In this document: in pieces, positions 1 through 6,744 of the stretch | Layout of the letters: each line of letters starts with the position of its first letter | How positions within the stretch are numbered: position 1 is the stretch's first letter | Assembly (NCBI GenBank): GCA_021791335.1 | Contig: JAJYWS010000037.1 | Span: 1-32,148, forward strand | DNA: 32,148 nucleotides | Direction of reading: 5' to 3' | Origin: Thermoplasmata archaeon | GTDB lineage: Archaea; Thermoplasmatota; Thermoplasmata; Lutacidiplasmatales; UBA184 | Notes under the pieces: model-generated | Database searches by the model: none | Told to the model about the DNA's origin: nothing | What the model saw: the letters and a program-made list of their open reading frames with translations, nothing else | Made by a program: the position numbers and the translations under genes

Positions 1-218
1 GGCTGTAACTCGCCCTCGTGAAAATGGATTCCGTAGTAATCGCGGGTCAACATCCCGCGGTGAATGTGCCCCTGCTCTTTGCACACACCGCCCGTCAAGT
101 CATCCGAGTTGGGTCGGAGTGAGGGTGCCCTCTATGGGTCGCTCGAACTTCGGTTCAGCAAGGGGGACTAAGTCGTAACAAGGTATCTGTAGGGGAACCT
201 GCAGATGGATCACCTCCT
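1..218 (+). rRNA. 16S ribosomal RNA, 3' end (partial)
   Basis: This is the 3' terminal part of a small-subunit rRNA gene; the 5' part lies outside the window. It contains the universal decoding-site segment (GCACACACCGCCCGTCAAG near 80-98), the AAGTCGTAACAAGG segment (about 170-183) and the anti-Shine-Dalgarno end GGATCACCTCCT (207-218). The base pattern fits archaeal 16S. No tRNA or 23S gene follows: ribB begins 130 bases downstream. Unlinked rRNA genes are known in Thermoplasma relatives. The exact mature 3' end is placed at 218 by similarity and could be one or two bases later. Confidence 0.97.
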
Positions 219-304
219 AAACGCGCCGTCCGCGCGCAGGTGTCGATCCGTGTCGCTGGTGCTTCTCGCATCTCCCTTCCATCGGGCCATCTAACCATTT
301 TTTG

Positions 305-326
305 GTAATTACTTCGAGCTTATTAG
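305..326 (+). promoter_or_regulatory. Candidate promoter and operator for the riboflavin operon
   Basis: An AT-rich stretch in an otherwise GC-rich spacer carries CTTATTAG (319-326), about 26 bases before the ribB ATG. This is the distance expected of an archaeal TATA box for a leaderless mRNA. Just upstream is the perfect 8-base palindrome GTAATTAC (305-312), a possible regulator site. In some archaea riboflavin genes are controlled by RbkR, but I cannot confirm that its motif is present. Confidence 0.45.
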
Positions 327-347
327 TCGGCGAAATGTTGGCGTGAC

Positions 348-1070
348 ATGGCCCTGGCGATTCCCGAGACGGTGCCTCGCTCGGTTGGCCGGGCGATCGA
401 TGCGCTCGCCGAGGGCCGCCCGGTGCTGATCTTCGACGCCGAGGACCGGGAGGGCGAGGTCGATCTGGTCTACCTCTCCGAGCGGATCACTCCCGCGCGG
501 GTCCGCGAACTCCGCCGCGAGGCGGGGGGGGTCATCTGCGCGGCGATCCCGGAGGAGTTGGCCCGTCGGGCCGGCCTGCCGTTCTTCACCGAGCTGCTCA
601 CCGAGGCCGCGTCGCGGTTTCCGATCACCGGGGCCCTCATCGAGCGGCCCCGCTACGACGCCCGGAGCGCCTTCGGCCTTACGGTCAACCACCGGGCCAC
701 GTTCACCGGGATCCCGGACCGGGACCGGGCGAGGACGCTCACGGAGCTCGGGCGTTGGGTGACCCGCTCGGCCGGGCCGGACGACCGGACGGTCGCCGAG
801 GAGTTTGCCCGGGAGTTCAGCTCCCCGGGCCACGTTCCGCTCCTCTACGCCGCCGAGGGACTTTCGCGGGTGCGCCGGGGGCACACCGAGCTCAGCATGG
901 CCCTCGCCCGGATGGGCGGCCTCTCGGAGTCGACGACGGTCTGCGAGATGCTCGGCGACGACGACGGCCCGCTTCCCCGGAGCCGGGCGCGCCCGTACGC
1001 CGACCGGCACGACGGCGTCTTTATCGAGGGTCGGGAGATTGCCGATGCGTGGGTCCGATGGTCCGAGTGA
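348..1070 (+). CDS. ribB: 3,4-dihydroxy-2-butanone 4-phosphate synthase
   Basis: This enzyme converts ribulose 5-phosphate to 3,4-dihydroxy-2-butanone 4-phosphate plus formate, supplying the four-carbon unit for lumazine in riboflavin synthesis. The 240-residue protein shows the acidic metal/substrate motif DAEDREGEVDLV near the N terminus, the segment LTVNHRATFTGIPDRDRA, the conserved SSPGHVPLL, and RRGHTELS, all diagnostic of the RibB family. Length fits a single-domain archaeal enzyme with no fused GTP cyclohydrolase. The ATG start is supported by a TATA-like box 26 bases upstream, suggesting a leaderless message. It is the first gene of a tight rib operon, and its last 13 bases overlap ribL. 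Confidence 0.95.
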   Translation: MALAIPETVPRSVGRAIDALAEGRPVLIFDAEDREGEVDLVYLSERITPARVRELRREAGGVICAAIPEELARRAGLPFFTELLTEAASRFPITGALIERPRYDARSAFGLTVNHRATFTGIPDRDRARTLTELGRWVTRSAGPDDRTVAEEFAREFSSPGHVPLLYAAEGLSRVRRGHTELSMALARMGGLSESTTVCEMLGDDDGPLPRSRARPYADRHDGVFIEGREIADAWVRWSE

Positions 1071-1489
1071 TGGCCACCGGGGTCTTCGACCTCCTGCACC
1101 CCGGCCACCTCTACTTCCTCGAGGAGGCCCGACGGCTCGGCGACGAGCTCGTCGTGGTCGTGGCCCGCGATGCGACGGTCCGGCGGCTCAAGGGCGAGCC
1201 GTATCTCCCCGAGGCGACCCGTCGGATCATGGTCGACGCGCTGAAGCCGGTCGACCGGGCCGTGCTCGGATCGACGACCGACATCTACACGACGGTGGTC
1301 GACCTGCGCCCCCAGGTGATCGCGCTCGGATTCAACCAGCATTGGGACGAGGCGGAGATCGCCCGGGAGTGCGCGCGCCGCGGGGTGCCGGCCCGGGTGG
1401 TCCGGATCGGGCCCCGTCCGGGCGAAGAGTACGCCTCGCGCCGGATCGTCGACCGGATCCTCCAGCGGGCGTCGGAGTCGGCCCGATGA
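1058..1489 (+). CDS. ribL: FAD synthase (archaeal cytidylyltransferase-type)
   Basis: RibL transfers AMP from ATP to FMN to make FAD in archaea; it belongs to the glycerol-3-phosphate cytidylyltransferase-like nucleotidyltransferases. The 143-residue protein has the nucleotide-binding signature GVFDLLHPGH (residues 8-17, HxGH at 14-17) and a second conserved region near Y-AS-RRIVDRI at the C terminus (ISSTxI-like position). Length matches archaeal RibL (about 145-150). The ATG at 1058 lies inside the end of ribB and gives translational coupling. A related family member could use a CTP/alcohol-phosphate substrate, but the position inside a riboflavin operon strongly favours FAD synthase. Confidence 0.88.
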   Translation: MVRVMATGVFDLLHPGHLYFLEEARRLGDELVVVVARDATVRRLKGEPYLPEATRRIMVDALKPVDRAVLGSTTDIYTTVVDLRPQVIALGFNQHWDEAEIARECARRGVPARVVRIGPRPGEEYASRRIVDRILQRASESAR

Positions 1490-1956
1490 AGCGGATCGCT
1501 GTCGTGGACACCACCTTCGCCCGGGTGGACATGGCCGGCTACGCGGTCCGGGCGCTCCGCGCGGCGGGGACCGGCTTTGCCCTGGTGCGCCGGACGGTGC
1601 CCGGGATCAAGGATCTTCCGGTCGCCTGCCGGCAGGCGATGGTCGAGGACGGCGCCGACCTCGTTCTGGCGCTCGGGATGCCGGGCCGGGCCGACTACGA
1701 CCGGACCTGCGCCCATGAGGCCTCGCTCGGGCTCCAGTTCGCCGCGGTCCTCGGGGGTCGGCCGATCGTCGAGTGCTTCGTCTTCGAAGGCGAGGCCGAC
1801 GACCCCCGGACGCTCGAGACGCTCGCCCGTCGGCGGGCCGAAGAGCACGCCCTGAATGCCTACACCCTCCTCTTCCGGCCGGACGACCTTGGCCGACGCG
1901 CCGGCACCGGTCTACGGCAGGGGTTCGCCGATGCGGGGCCGATCCGACCCCGATGA
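1486..1956 (+). CDS. ribC: Riboflavin synthase (archaeal, RibC type)
   Basis: This enzyme dismutates two molecules of 6,7-dimethyl-8-ribityllumazine to riboflavin and the pyrimidine that is recycled. The 156-residue protein begins MKRIAVVDTTFARVDM, typical of the archaeal pentameric riboflavin synthase, which is related to lumazine synthase rather than to the bacterial RibE trimer. It also has VRRTVPGIKDLPVACRQ, LALGMPG and the C-terminal segment with EEHALNAYTLLF. Its ATG overlaps the ribL stop (ATGA), so the two are coupled. The C-terminal 25 or so residues are Arg/Gly-rich and probably not part of the fold. Confidence 0.92.
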   Translation: MKRIAVVDTTFARVDMAGYAVRALRAAGTGFALVRRTVPGIKDLPVACRQAMVEDGADLVLALGMPGRADYDRTCAHEASLGLQFAAVLGGRPIVECFVFEGEADDPRTLETLARRRAEEHALNAYTLLFRPDDLGRRAGTGLRQGFADAGPIRPR

Positions 1957-1990
1957 TCCCCGACCTCACACTCCCCCAAGGAACACAACC

Positions 1991-2431
1991 ATGAGTCCGA
2001 ACCCAACGCCCCCCGAGCGCCTCCAGGTCGCGATCGTCGCCAGCGAGTACAACTTCGACGTCACGCTGCTCATGCTCGAGCGGGCGAAGGAGGAGATCGC
2101 GTTTCTCGGCGGGACCCTGGGCCCGGTCCTCAAGACCCCGGGTGTCTTCGACATGCCGCTCGCCGTCGACCGGCTCCTGCGGCGGCCCGACGTCGACGCG
2201 TTGGTCGCCCTCGGGGCGGTCATCGAGGGCGAGACGCAGCACGATGAGGTCGTCATGCAGCAGGCGGCCCGGAAGCTCGCCGACCTGTCGGTCCAGCACG
2301 GGAAACCGGTCGGGCTCGGCATCACCGGCCCGGGGGAGACCCGGCTCCAGGCGCAGGACCGGATCGAGAACGCCGCCCAGGCGGTCCGGGCGGTCGTGAA
2401 GATGGTCCGGCGGCTCCGCGACCTGGGATGA
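1991..2431 (+). CDS. ribH: 6,7-dimethyl-8-ribityllumazine synthase
   Basis: RibH condenses the butanone phosphate made by RibB with 5-amino-6-ribitylaminouracil to form lumazine, the substrate of RibC next door. The 146-residue protein has the substrate-binding N-terminal segment VAIVASEYNFDV, the phosphate-binding GAVIEGETQHDEVV with the catalytic histidine, and GITGPGETRLQAQDRI near the C terminus. Length is normal for the family. The ATG at 1991 follows ribC by 34 bases, with AAGGA (1979-1983) as a weak ribosome-binding site. It ends the rib operon; the next gene is on the opposite strand six bases away. Confidence 0.95.
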   Translation: MSPNPTPPERLQVAIVASEYNFDVTLLMLERAKEEIAFLGGTLGPVLKTPGVFDMPLAVDRLLRRPDVDALVALGAVIEGETQHDEVVMQQAARKLADLSVQHGKPVGLGITGPGETRLQAQDRIENAAQAVRAVVKMVRRLRDLG

Positions 2432-2437
2432 TCGGTC

Positions 2438-2848
2438 CTACAGCCCGAGCCGGCCCCGCAGGAACTCGAAGGCCGCCCGGCCCTTCGCCGTATGGCCGGT
2501 GACCTGGGCGGCGCCCGGAGGGAGCGGGCCCCCGGAGGGGCGGTCGAGCGCCTGGACCAAGTGGGACTGGGCGATCCGGACCGTCACGTCCGGGGTCGGC
2601 ACCGGACCGCTACGCACCGTCATCTGGCCACTCCCCTGGACGGTCAGGCTGGCTGCCCCCGCCTCGGTCTCGAAGAGCCAGGTCTGGGGAAGGTAGGCCT
2701 GCGCCATCTGCCCGATGAAGCCCTTCAGCCGCCGGCGGAGTTCAGGCTCCATCCGCTCGGCCGCCCGGTGGAGCGTCTCGGCCGGTTCGCTCACGGCCTC
2801 CATGAGCGCCCGTCGGGTAAAGGGTTTCGCTCCGTGGGCCGCCCGCAC
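2438..2848 (-). CDS. SCP2-like sterol/lipid-binding domain protein
   Basis: The 136-residue protein resembles single-domain SCP2 (sterol carrier protein 2) family proteins: an amphipathic helical N-terminal half, then a beta segment with LTVQGSGQMTVRSG, a DVTVRIAQSHLVQALD segment, and the terminal VTGHTAKGRAAFEFLRGRL. The last part matches the characteristic G-D/K-hydrophobic end of SCP2 domains. SCP2 domains bind lipids or acyl-CoA in the cytoplasm; the ligand here is unknown. The start used is a GTG at 2848 with a TATA-like CATAACC (about 2869-2875) some 23 bases upstream, so it may be leaderless. An alternative ATG is at 2803. It is divergent from, and overlaps by a few bases, the chosen biotin ligase start. 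Confidence 0.7.
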   Translation of the reverse strand: MRAAHGAKPFTRRALMEAVSEPAETLHRAAERMEPELRRRLKGFIGQMAQAYLPQTWLFETEAGAASLTVQGSGQMTVRSGPVPTPDVTVRIAQSHLVQALDRPSGGPLPPGAAQVTGHTAKGRAAFEFLRGRLGL

Positions 2849-3652
2849 GACGTCCCGGCCCCCGAACGGTTATGGTCGTCGGCCTCCTCGGGGCCGCCTC
2901 CGGGGTGGGGGCGGACGGCGACGCATCGGTTCGGGGCGATCGATTCGACCCAACGGATCGCCCGGGTCCTGGCCCGGGATCCGTCGACGGTGGGCGATCA
3001 GGTCGTCGCCCTGGCCCAGAAGGGCGGCCGCGGCCAGGGGGCCCACACCTGGGCCTCCCCGCCGGGGGGGCTCTACCTCTCGCTCATCCGCCGCGCCCCA
3101 CCGGCGACCTCCGCGATCGTGCCGATCGCCCTCGGGGTCGCGCTCGCCGAGCTCTTCGAACGGCGTTGGTCGGTCCCGTCCCGGGTACGCTGGCCGAACG
3201 ACGTGGTCGCCGCCCGGCCGGTGGGGCCCTCGCGGAAGGTCTCGGGGATACTGGTCGACGGCGTCGAGATGAACACCCCGAGGGCCCGGTGCGTGATCGG
3301 CATCGGCGTCAACGTCCGGCCGCTGCCCGACGTGGTGCCGGAGGAGGTCCGGAGCATCGCGAGCTCGATCGGAGAGTGGGCGAGCCCGCCGCCTCCGCTC
3401 TCCGAGGTGGAGTCGGAGGTCGTCGCCGCCGTCGACCGGGCCCTGCTCGACCTGGAACGGCCGGACGGCGTCGGCGGGTGCCTGCGTCGGGCCCGGGCCC
3501 GGCTGGACGGTCGGGGCCGGATCGCCCTCATCGACGGGCGGCCCGCCGGACGGATCGACACCCTCGGCGAGGGGGGCGAGCTTCTTTTGGTCGACGGGCT
3601 TGGGCCCCGACGGATCGTCTCGGGGCGGTTGACGATCCAGGACGATCCATGA
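2834..3652 (+). CDS. birA: Biotin--[carboxyl carrier protein] ligase
   Basis: The enzyme activates biotin as biotinyl-5'-AMP and attaches it to the lysine of a biotin carrier protein, here presumably the carrier encoded three genes downstream. Landmarks in order: AIDSTQ (biotin-binding start), GGRGQGAHTWASPPGGLYLSL (biotinyl-AMP loop), RVRWPNDVV, KVSGILVDG with the adenylate-contacting lysine, VIGIGVNV, and a small C-terminal beta domain. There is no DNA-binding domain, so it is a catalytic-only ligase. The AMP loop departs from the usual GRGRRGR: the fourth to seventh positions are Q-G-A-H. The start is uncertain: GTG 2834 is the last in-frame ATG/GTG/TTG before the conserved core. The stop overlaps the next ATG (ATGA). 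Confidence 0.9.
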   Translation: MGRPHDVPAPERLWSSASSGPPPGWGRTATHRFGAIDSTQRIARVLARDPSTVGDQVVALAQKGGRGQGAHTWASPPGGLYLSLIRRAPPATSAIVPIALGVALAELFERRWSVPSRVRWPNDVVAARPVGPSRKVSGILVDGVEMNTPRARCVIGIGVNVRPLPDVVPEEVRSIASSIGEWASPPPPLSEVESEVVAAVDRALLDLERPDGVGGCLRRARARLDGRGRIALIDGRPAGRIDTLGEGGELLLVDGLGPRRIVSGRLTIQDDP

Positions 3653-5199
3653 CCGAGAACTTCGATCGCTGGACGCAGCTGGAGGCGGCCGCGGAGGCCG
3701 GGGGCGGGGCCGCGCGACGGGACCGGCACCAGAAGGCGGGCCGGCTGGGGGCGCGGGCGCGGCTCGAGGCGTTCTTCGACCCCGGGACCTTCCAGGAGTA
3801 CGACCGGCTCGTGACCCATCGGGCGACCGCCTTCGGCTTGGCGGAGCGCCGGATCCCCGGCGACGGGGTCGTCACCGGCTGGGGGGAGGTCGACGGCCGC
3901 CCGGTCGCTGCCTTCGCCCAGGACGCCACGGTCTTCGGGGGGGCGCTCGGGGAGGCGCATGCGGGCAAGATCGTGAAGGCGATGGAGAACGCCCGCAAGG
4001 CCGGTATCCCGATCGTCGGCTTCAACGACTCGGGCGGGGCCCGGATCCAGGAGGGGGTGATGAGCCTCGGCGGGTACGGCGAGGTGTTCTACCGGAACGT
4101 CGCGCTCTCGGGGGTCGTCCCCCAGATCTCGCTGGTCCTCGGCCCCTGCGCGGGCGGCGCGGTCTATTCGCCGGCGATCACCGACTTCATCGTGATGGTG
4201 CGGGGCACCGGCCAGATGTTCATCACCGGCCCGGATGTCGTCCGGGCGGTCACGGGGGAGGAGGTCACGATGGAGGCCCTCGGCGGGGCCGACGCCCACG
4301 GGTCGCAGAGCGGGGTCTCCCATCTGACGGCGGCGAACGACGCGGAGGCGATCCGGCTCGCCCGGCACCTGCTCTCCTACCTCCCGCTCAACAACCTCGA
4401 GGATCCGCCCCGCGGGGCACCGCGACCGCCGCCCGAGTCGGCGGCCGCCGAGCTCGCCGGGATCGTTCCCGAGAGTCCCCAGCAGCCGTACGACGTCCAC
4501 GCGGTCATCGAGCGGATCGCCGACCTGGACTCGTTCCTGGAGATCCAGCCGGGCTGGGCGACCAACATCGTCGTCGGGTTCGCCCGGTTCGACGGGCGGC
4601 CGGTCGGGATCGTCGCGAACAATCCGGCGACGCTCGCCGGTACCCTGGACATCGACGCGTCGACCAAGGCGGCCCGGTTCGTCCGGTTCCTCGATGCCTT
4701 CAACCTGCCGGTCCTGACGTTGGTCGATGTCCCCGGATTCCTCCCCGGGACCGCGCAGGAGCATGGCGGGATCATCCGGCACGGGGCGAAGCTCCTCTAC
4801 GCCTACTCGGAGGCGACGGTGCCGCTCATCACGGTGATCCTGCGCAAGGCCTTCGGCGGGGCGTACGACGTGATGTGCTCGAAGCACCTCGGGGGCGACG
4901 TGAACCTCGCCTGGCCGAACGCCGAGATCGCGGTCATGGGCGCCGACGGGGCGGTCCAGATCCTGTTCCGTCGGGAGATCGAGGCGGCCCCCGAAGCGGA
5001 GCGGGCCGCGCTGAGGGCCCGGCTCGCCGGCGAGTACCGGCGGGAGTTTCTGAACCCGTTCCTCGCGGCGGAGCGGGGGTACCTGGACGCGGTGATCGAC
5101 CCGTCGACCACCCGCCCCCGGATCCTCGCCGCGCTGAATCTGCTCGAGGGCAAGCGCGACGACCGGCCGGCCCGCAAGCACGGGAACCTGCCGCTCTAG
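3649..5199 (+). CDS. Acyl-CoA carboxyltransferase, propionyl/methylmalonyl-CoA type (12S-like)
   Basis: This 516-residue protein is a biotin-dependent carboxyltransferase of the PccB/MmdA/transcarboxylase-12S family. It moves CO2 between carboxybiotin and an acyl-CoA, most likely propionyl-CoA/methylmalonyl-CoA. Both crotonase-like halves are visible. The N half has FNDSGGARIQEG, SLVLGPCAGGAVYSP (oxyanion hole) and FITGPDVV. The C half has TLVDVPGFLPGTAQEHGGI, the second oxyanion-hole segment KAFGGAYDVM and VMGADGAVQIL. Length equals PccB and the 12S subunit of propionibacterial transcarboxylase (about 520). The ATG is coupled to birA, and pycB-like follows 9 bases later. Substrate choice (propionyl versus acetyl) is inferred from overall similarity. 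Confidence 0.92.
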   Translation: MTENFDRWTQLEAAAEAGGGAARRDRHQKAGRLGARARLEAFFDPGTFQEYDRLVTHRATAFGLAERRIPGDGVVTGWGEVDGRPVAAFAQDATVFGGALGEAHAGKIVKAMENARKAGIPIVGFNDSGGARIQEGVMSLGGYGEVFYRNVALSGVVPQISLVLGPCAGGAVYSPAITDFIVMVRGTGQMFITGPDVVRAVTGEEVTMEALGGADAHGSQSGVSHLTAANDAEAIRLARHLLSYLPLNNLEDPPRGAPRPPPESAAAELAGIVPESPQQPYDVHAVIERIADLDSFLEIQPGWATNIVVGFARFDGRPVGIVANNPATLAGTLDIDASTKAARFVRFLDAFNLPVLTLVDVPGFLPGTAQEHGGIIRHGAKLLYAYSEATVPLITVILRKAFGGAYDVMCSKHLGGDVNLAWPNAEIAVMGADGAVQILFRREIEAAPEAERAALRARLAGEYRREFLNPFLAAERGYLDAVIDPSTTRPRILAALNLLEGKRDDRPARKHGNLPL

Positions 5200-5208
5200 G
5201 GGGCGCCG

Positions 5209-6744
5209 ATGGTCGAGATCACCGAGACGGTCCTGCGGGACGGCCACCAGTCGCTCATCGCCACCCGGATGCGCACCCGCGACATGCTTCCGGCGGCCGA
5301 GCGGCTCGACGGCGTCGGCTACCGCTCGCTCGAGGTCTGGGGCGGCGCGACCTTCGACGTCTGCCTGCGGTTCCTCCACGAGGACCCGTGGGAGCGGCTG
5401 CGGACCCTCAAGAGGGCGATGCCGAACACCCCCCTCCAGATGCTCCTGCGGGGCCAGAACCTGGTCGGCTACCGGCATTACGCCGACGACATGGTCCGGG
5501 CCTTCGTCCAGGAGGCGGCCCGGCAGGGCATCGACATCTTCCGGGTCTTCGACGCGCTCAACGATCCCGGCAACATGGCCGTCGCCCTCGCCGAGGTCAA
5601 GCGGGCCGGGGCGCGCGCCCAGGCGACGATCTGCTACACCCAGAGCCCGGTCCACACGCTGGAGTCGTTCGTCGCGCTCGGCCACCGGCTCGCCGAGCTC
5701 GGCGCCGACGAGCTGTGCGTCAAGGACATGGCCGGCTTCATGCCCCCGGACGAGGGGGGCCGGCTGGTCCGGGCGCTGGTCGAGGAGGTCCGGCTTCCGG
5801 TGGTCGTCCACATGCACAGCGCGAGCGGCTTCTCGACCCTCACCGCGCTCGCCGTCGCCGAGGCCGGGGCGACCGCGATCGACAGCGCCTTGAGCCCGTT
5901 CGCCGGCGGCGCCTCCCAGCCGCCGACCGAGACGCTCGTGGGCGCGCTGCAGGGCACGGCGCGCGCGACCGGCCTCGACCTGCCGCTCCTCTCCGACCTC
6001 GCGGAGTACTTCCACGGGGTGCTCGACCACTACCGCCCGCTCCTCAACGTGCGGGCGCTCCAGACCGACCCGGGGATCCTCCTCCATCAGGTGCCGGGCG
6101 GGATGTTCTCCAACCTCCTGAGCCAGCTCGCCGAGCAGGAGGCGACCGGACGGCTCGCCGAGGTCCTCGCCGAGATCCCCCGGGTCCGGGCCGACCTGGG
6201 CTACCCTCCGCTCGTCACCCCGACCAGCCAGATCGTCGGGATCCAGGCGGTGATGAACGTGCTCGCCGGCGGGCGGTACCGGCAGGTCACGAAGGAGGTC
6301 CGCGATTACGTTCGGGGCCTCTACGGGACCCCGCCCGGCCCCCTCGATCCGGCGCTCAAGGCCCGGATCCTCGCCGAGACGCCCGGCATCCGGGGCCGCC
6401 CGGCCGACTCCCTGGAGCCGGAGCTCACGAAGGCGATCGCCGAGGTCCGGGCGCTGGTCCCGAGCGCCGACACGGCCGAGGCGCTTTCGTACGGCCTCTT
6501 CCCCCAGGTCTACAAGAGCTACCGGGCGGCGCGCGACCGCGCGATCGACGATTCGGTCCTGACCACCGCGGCGCTCGGGATCCTCGGGGCGCTTCGGCGT
6601 CCCCCGCCGGCCCCGCCGCCCCGTCCCGCGGCCCCCGCGTCGGGGGGCGACGGGGGACCGATCCCCTGGGCGTTCGCGGGACGTTCCCAGTTGCAGAACC
6701 AGCGGAGGTGGCTCGATGCGGGTCGTCGTCGTACGGGGCACTGA
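5209..6744 (+). CDS. Pyruvate/oxaloacetate carboxyltransferase (5S/PycB-like)
   Basis: This 511-residue protein is a metal-dependent carboxyltransferase acting on pyruvate/oxaloacetate, as in PycB, OadA and transcarboxylase 5S. The metal-site pieces are all present: RDGHQS with D11 near the N terminus, the carbamylated-lysine motif CVKDMAGF (K172) and VHMHSASG (H201, H203). Also conserved are EVWGGATFDVCLRFLHEDPW, the RGQN-VGYRHYADD stretch and FRVFDALND. It lacks the C-terminal biotinyl domain of OadA; instead it ends in a Pro/Ala-rich tail, and the carrier is a separate gene overlapping by 29 bases. The size matches the 5S subunit (about 505-520) better than PycB with a fused carrier. ATG 5209 follows an AGGGGG stretch. 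Confidence 0.92.
   Translation: MVEITETVLRDGHQSLIATRMRTRDMLPAAERLDGVGYRSLEVWGGATFDVCLRFLHEDPWERLRTLKRAMPNTPLQMLLRGQNLVGYRHYADDMVRAFVQEAARQGIDIFRVFDALNDPGNMAVALAEVKRAGARAQATICYTQSPVHTLESFVALGHRLAELGADELCVKDMAGFMPPDEGGRLVRALVEEVRLPVVVHMHSASGFSTLTALAVAEAGATAIDSALSPFAGGASQPPTETLVGALQGTARATGLDLPLLSDLAEYFHGVLDHYRPLLNVRALQTDPGILLHQVPGGMFSNLLSQLAEQEATGRLAEVLAEIPRVRADLGYPPLVTPTSQIVGIQAVMNVLAGGRYRQVTKEVRDYVRGLYGTPPGPLDPALKARILAETPGIRGRPADSLEPELTKAIAEVRALVPSADTAEALSYGLFPQVYKSYRAARDRAIDDSVLTTAALGILGALRRPPPAPPPRPAAPASGGDGGPIPWAFAGRSQLQNQRRWLDAGRRRTGH
6704..6710 (+). promoter_or_regulatory. Strong Shine-Dalgarno site for the biotin carrier gene
   Basis: GGAGGTG, complementary to the 16S 3' end seen at 207-218, lies 5 bases before the ATG at 6716. 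It fixes the start of the biotin carrier inside the coding sequence of the upstream gene and suggests independent, strong translation of the carrier. Confidence 0.8.

Noticed and set aside
219-347. Possible tRNA-Ala or start of 23S rRNA after 16S
   Set aside because: No cloverleaf or 23S 5' sequence is visible, and ribB follows immediately.
219-347. FMN riboswitch before the rib operon
   Set aside because: The conserved FMN-element core is not present and the leader appears to be absent or very short.
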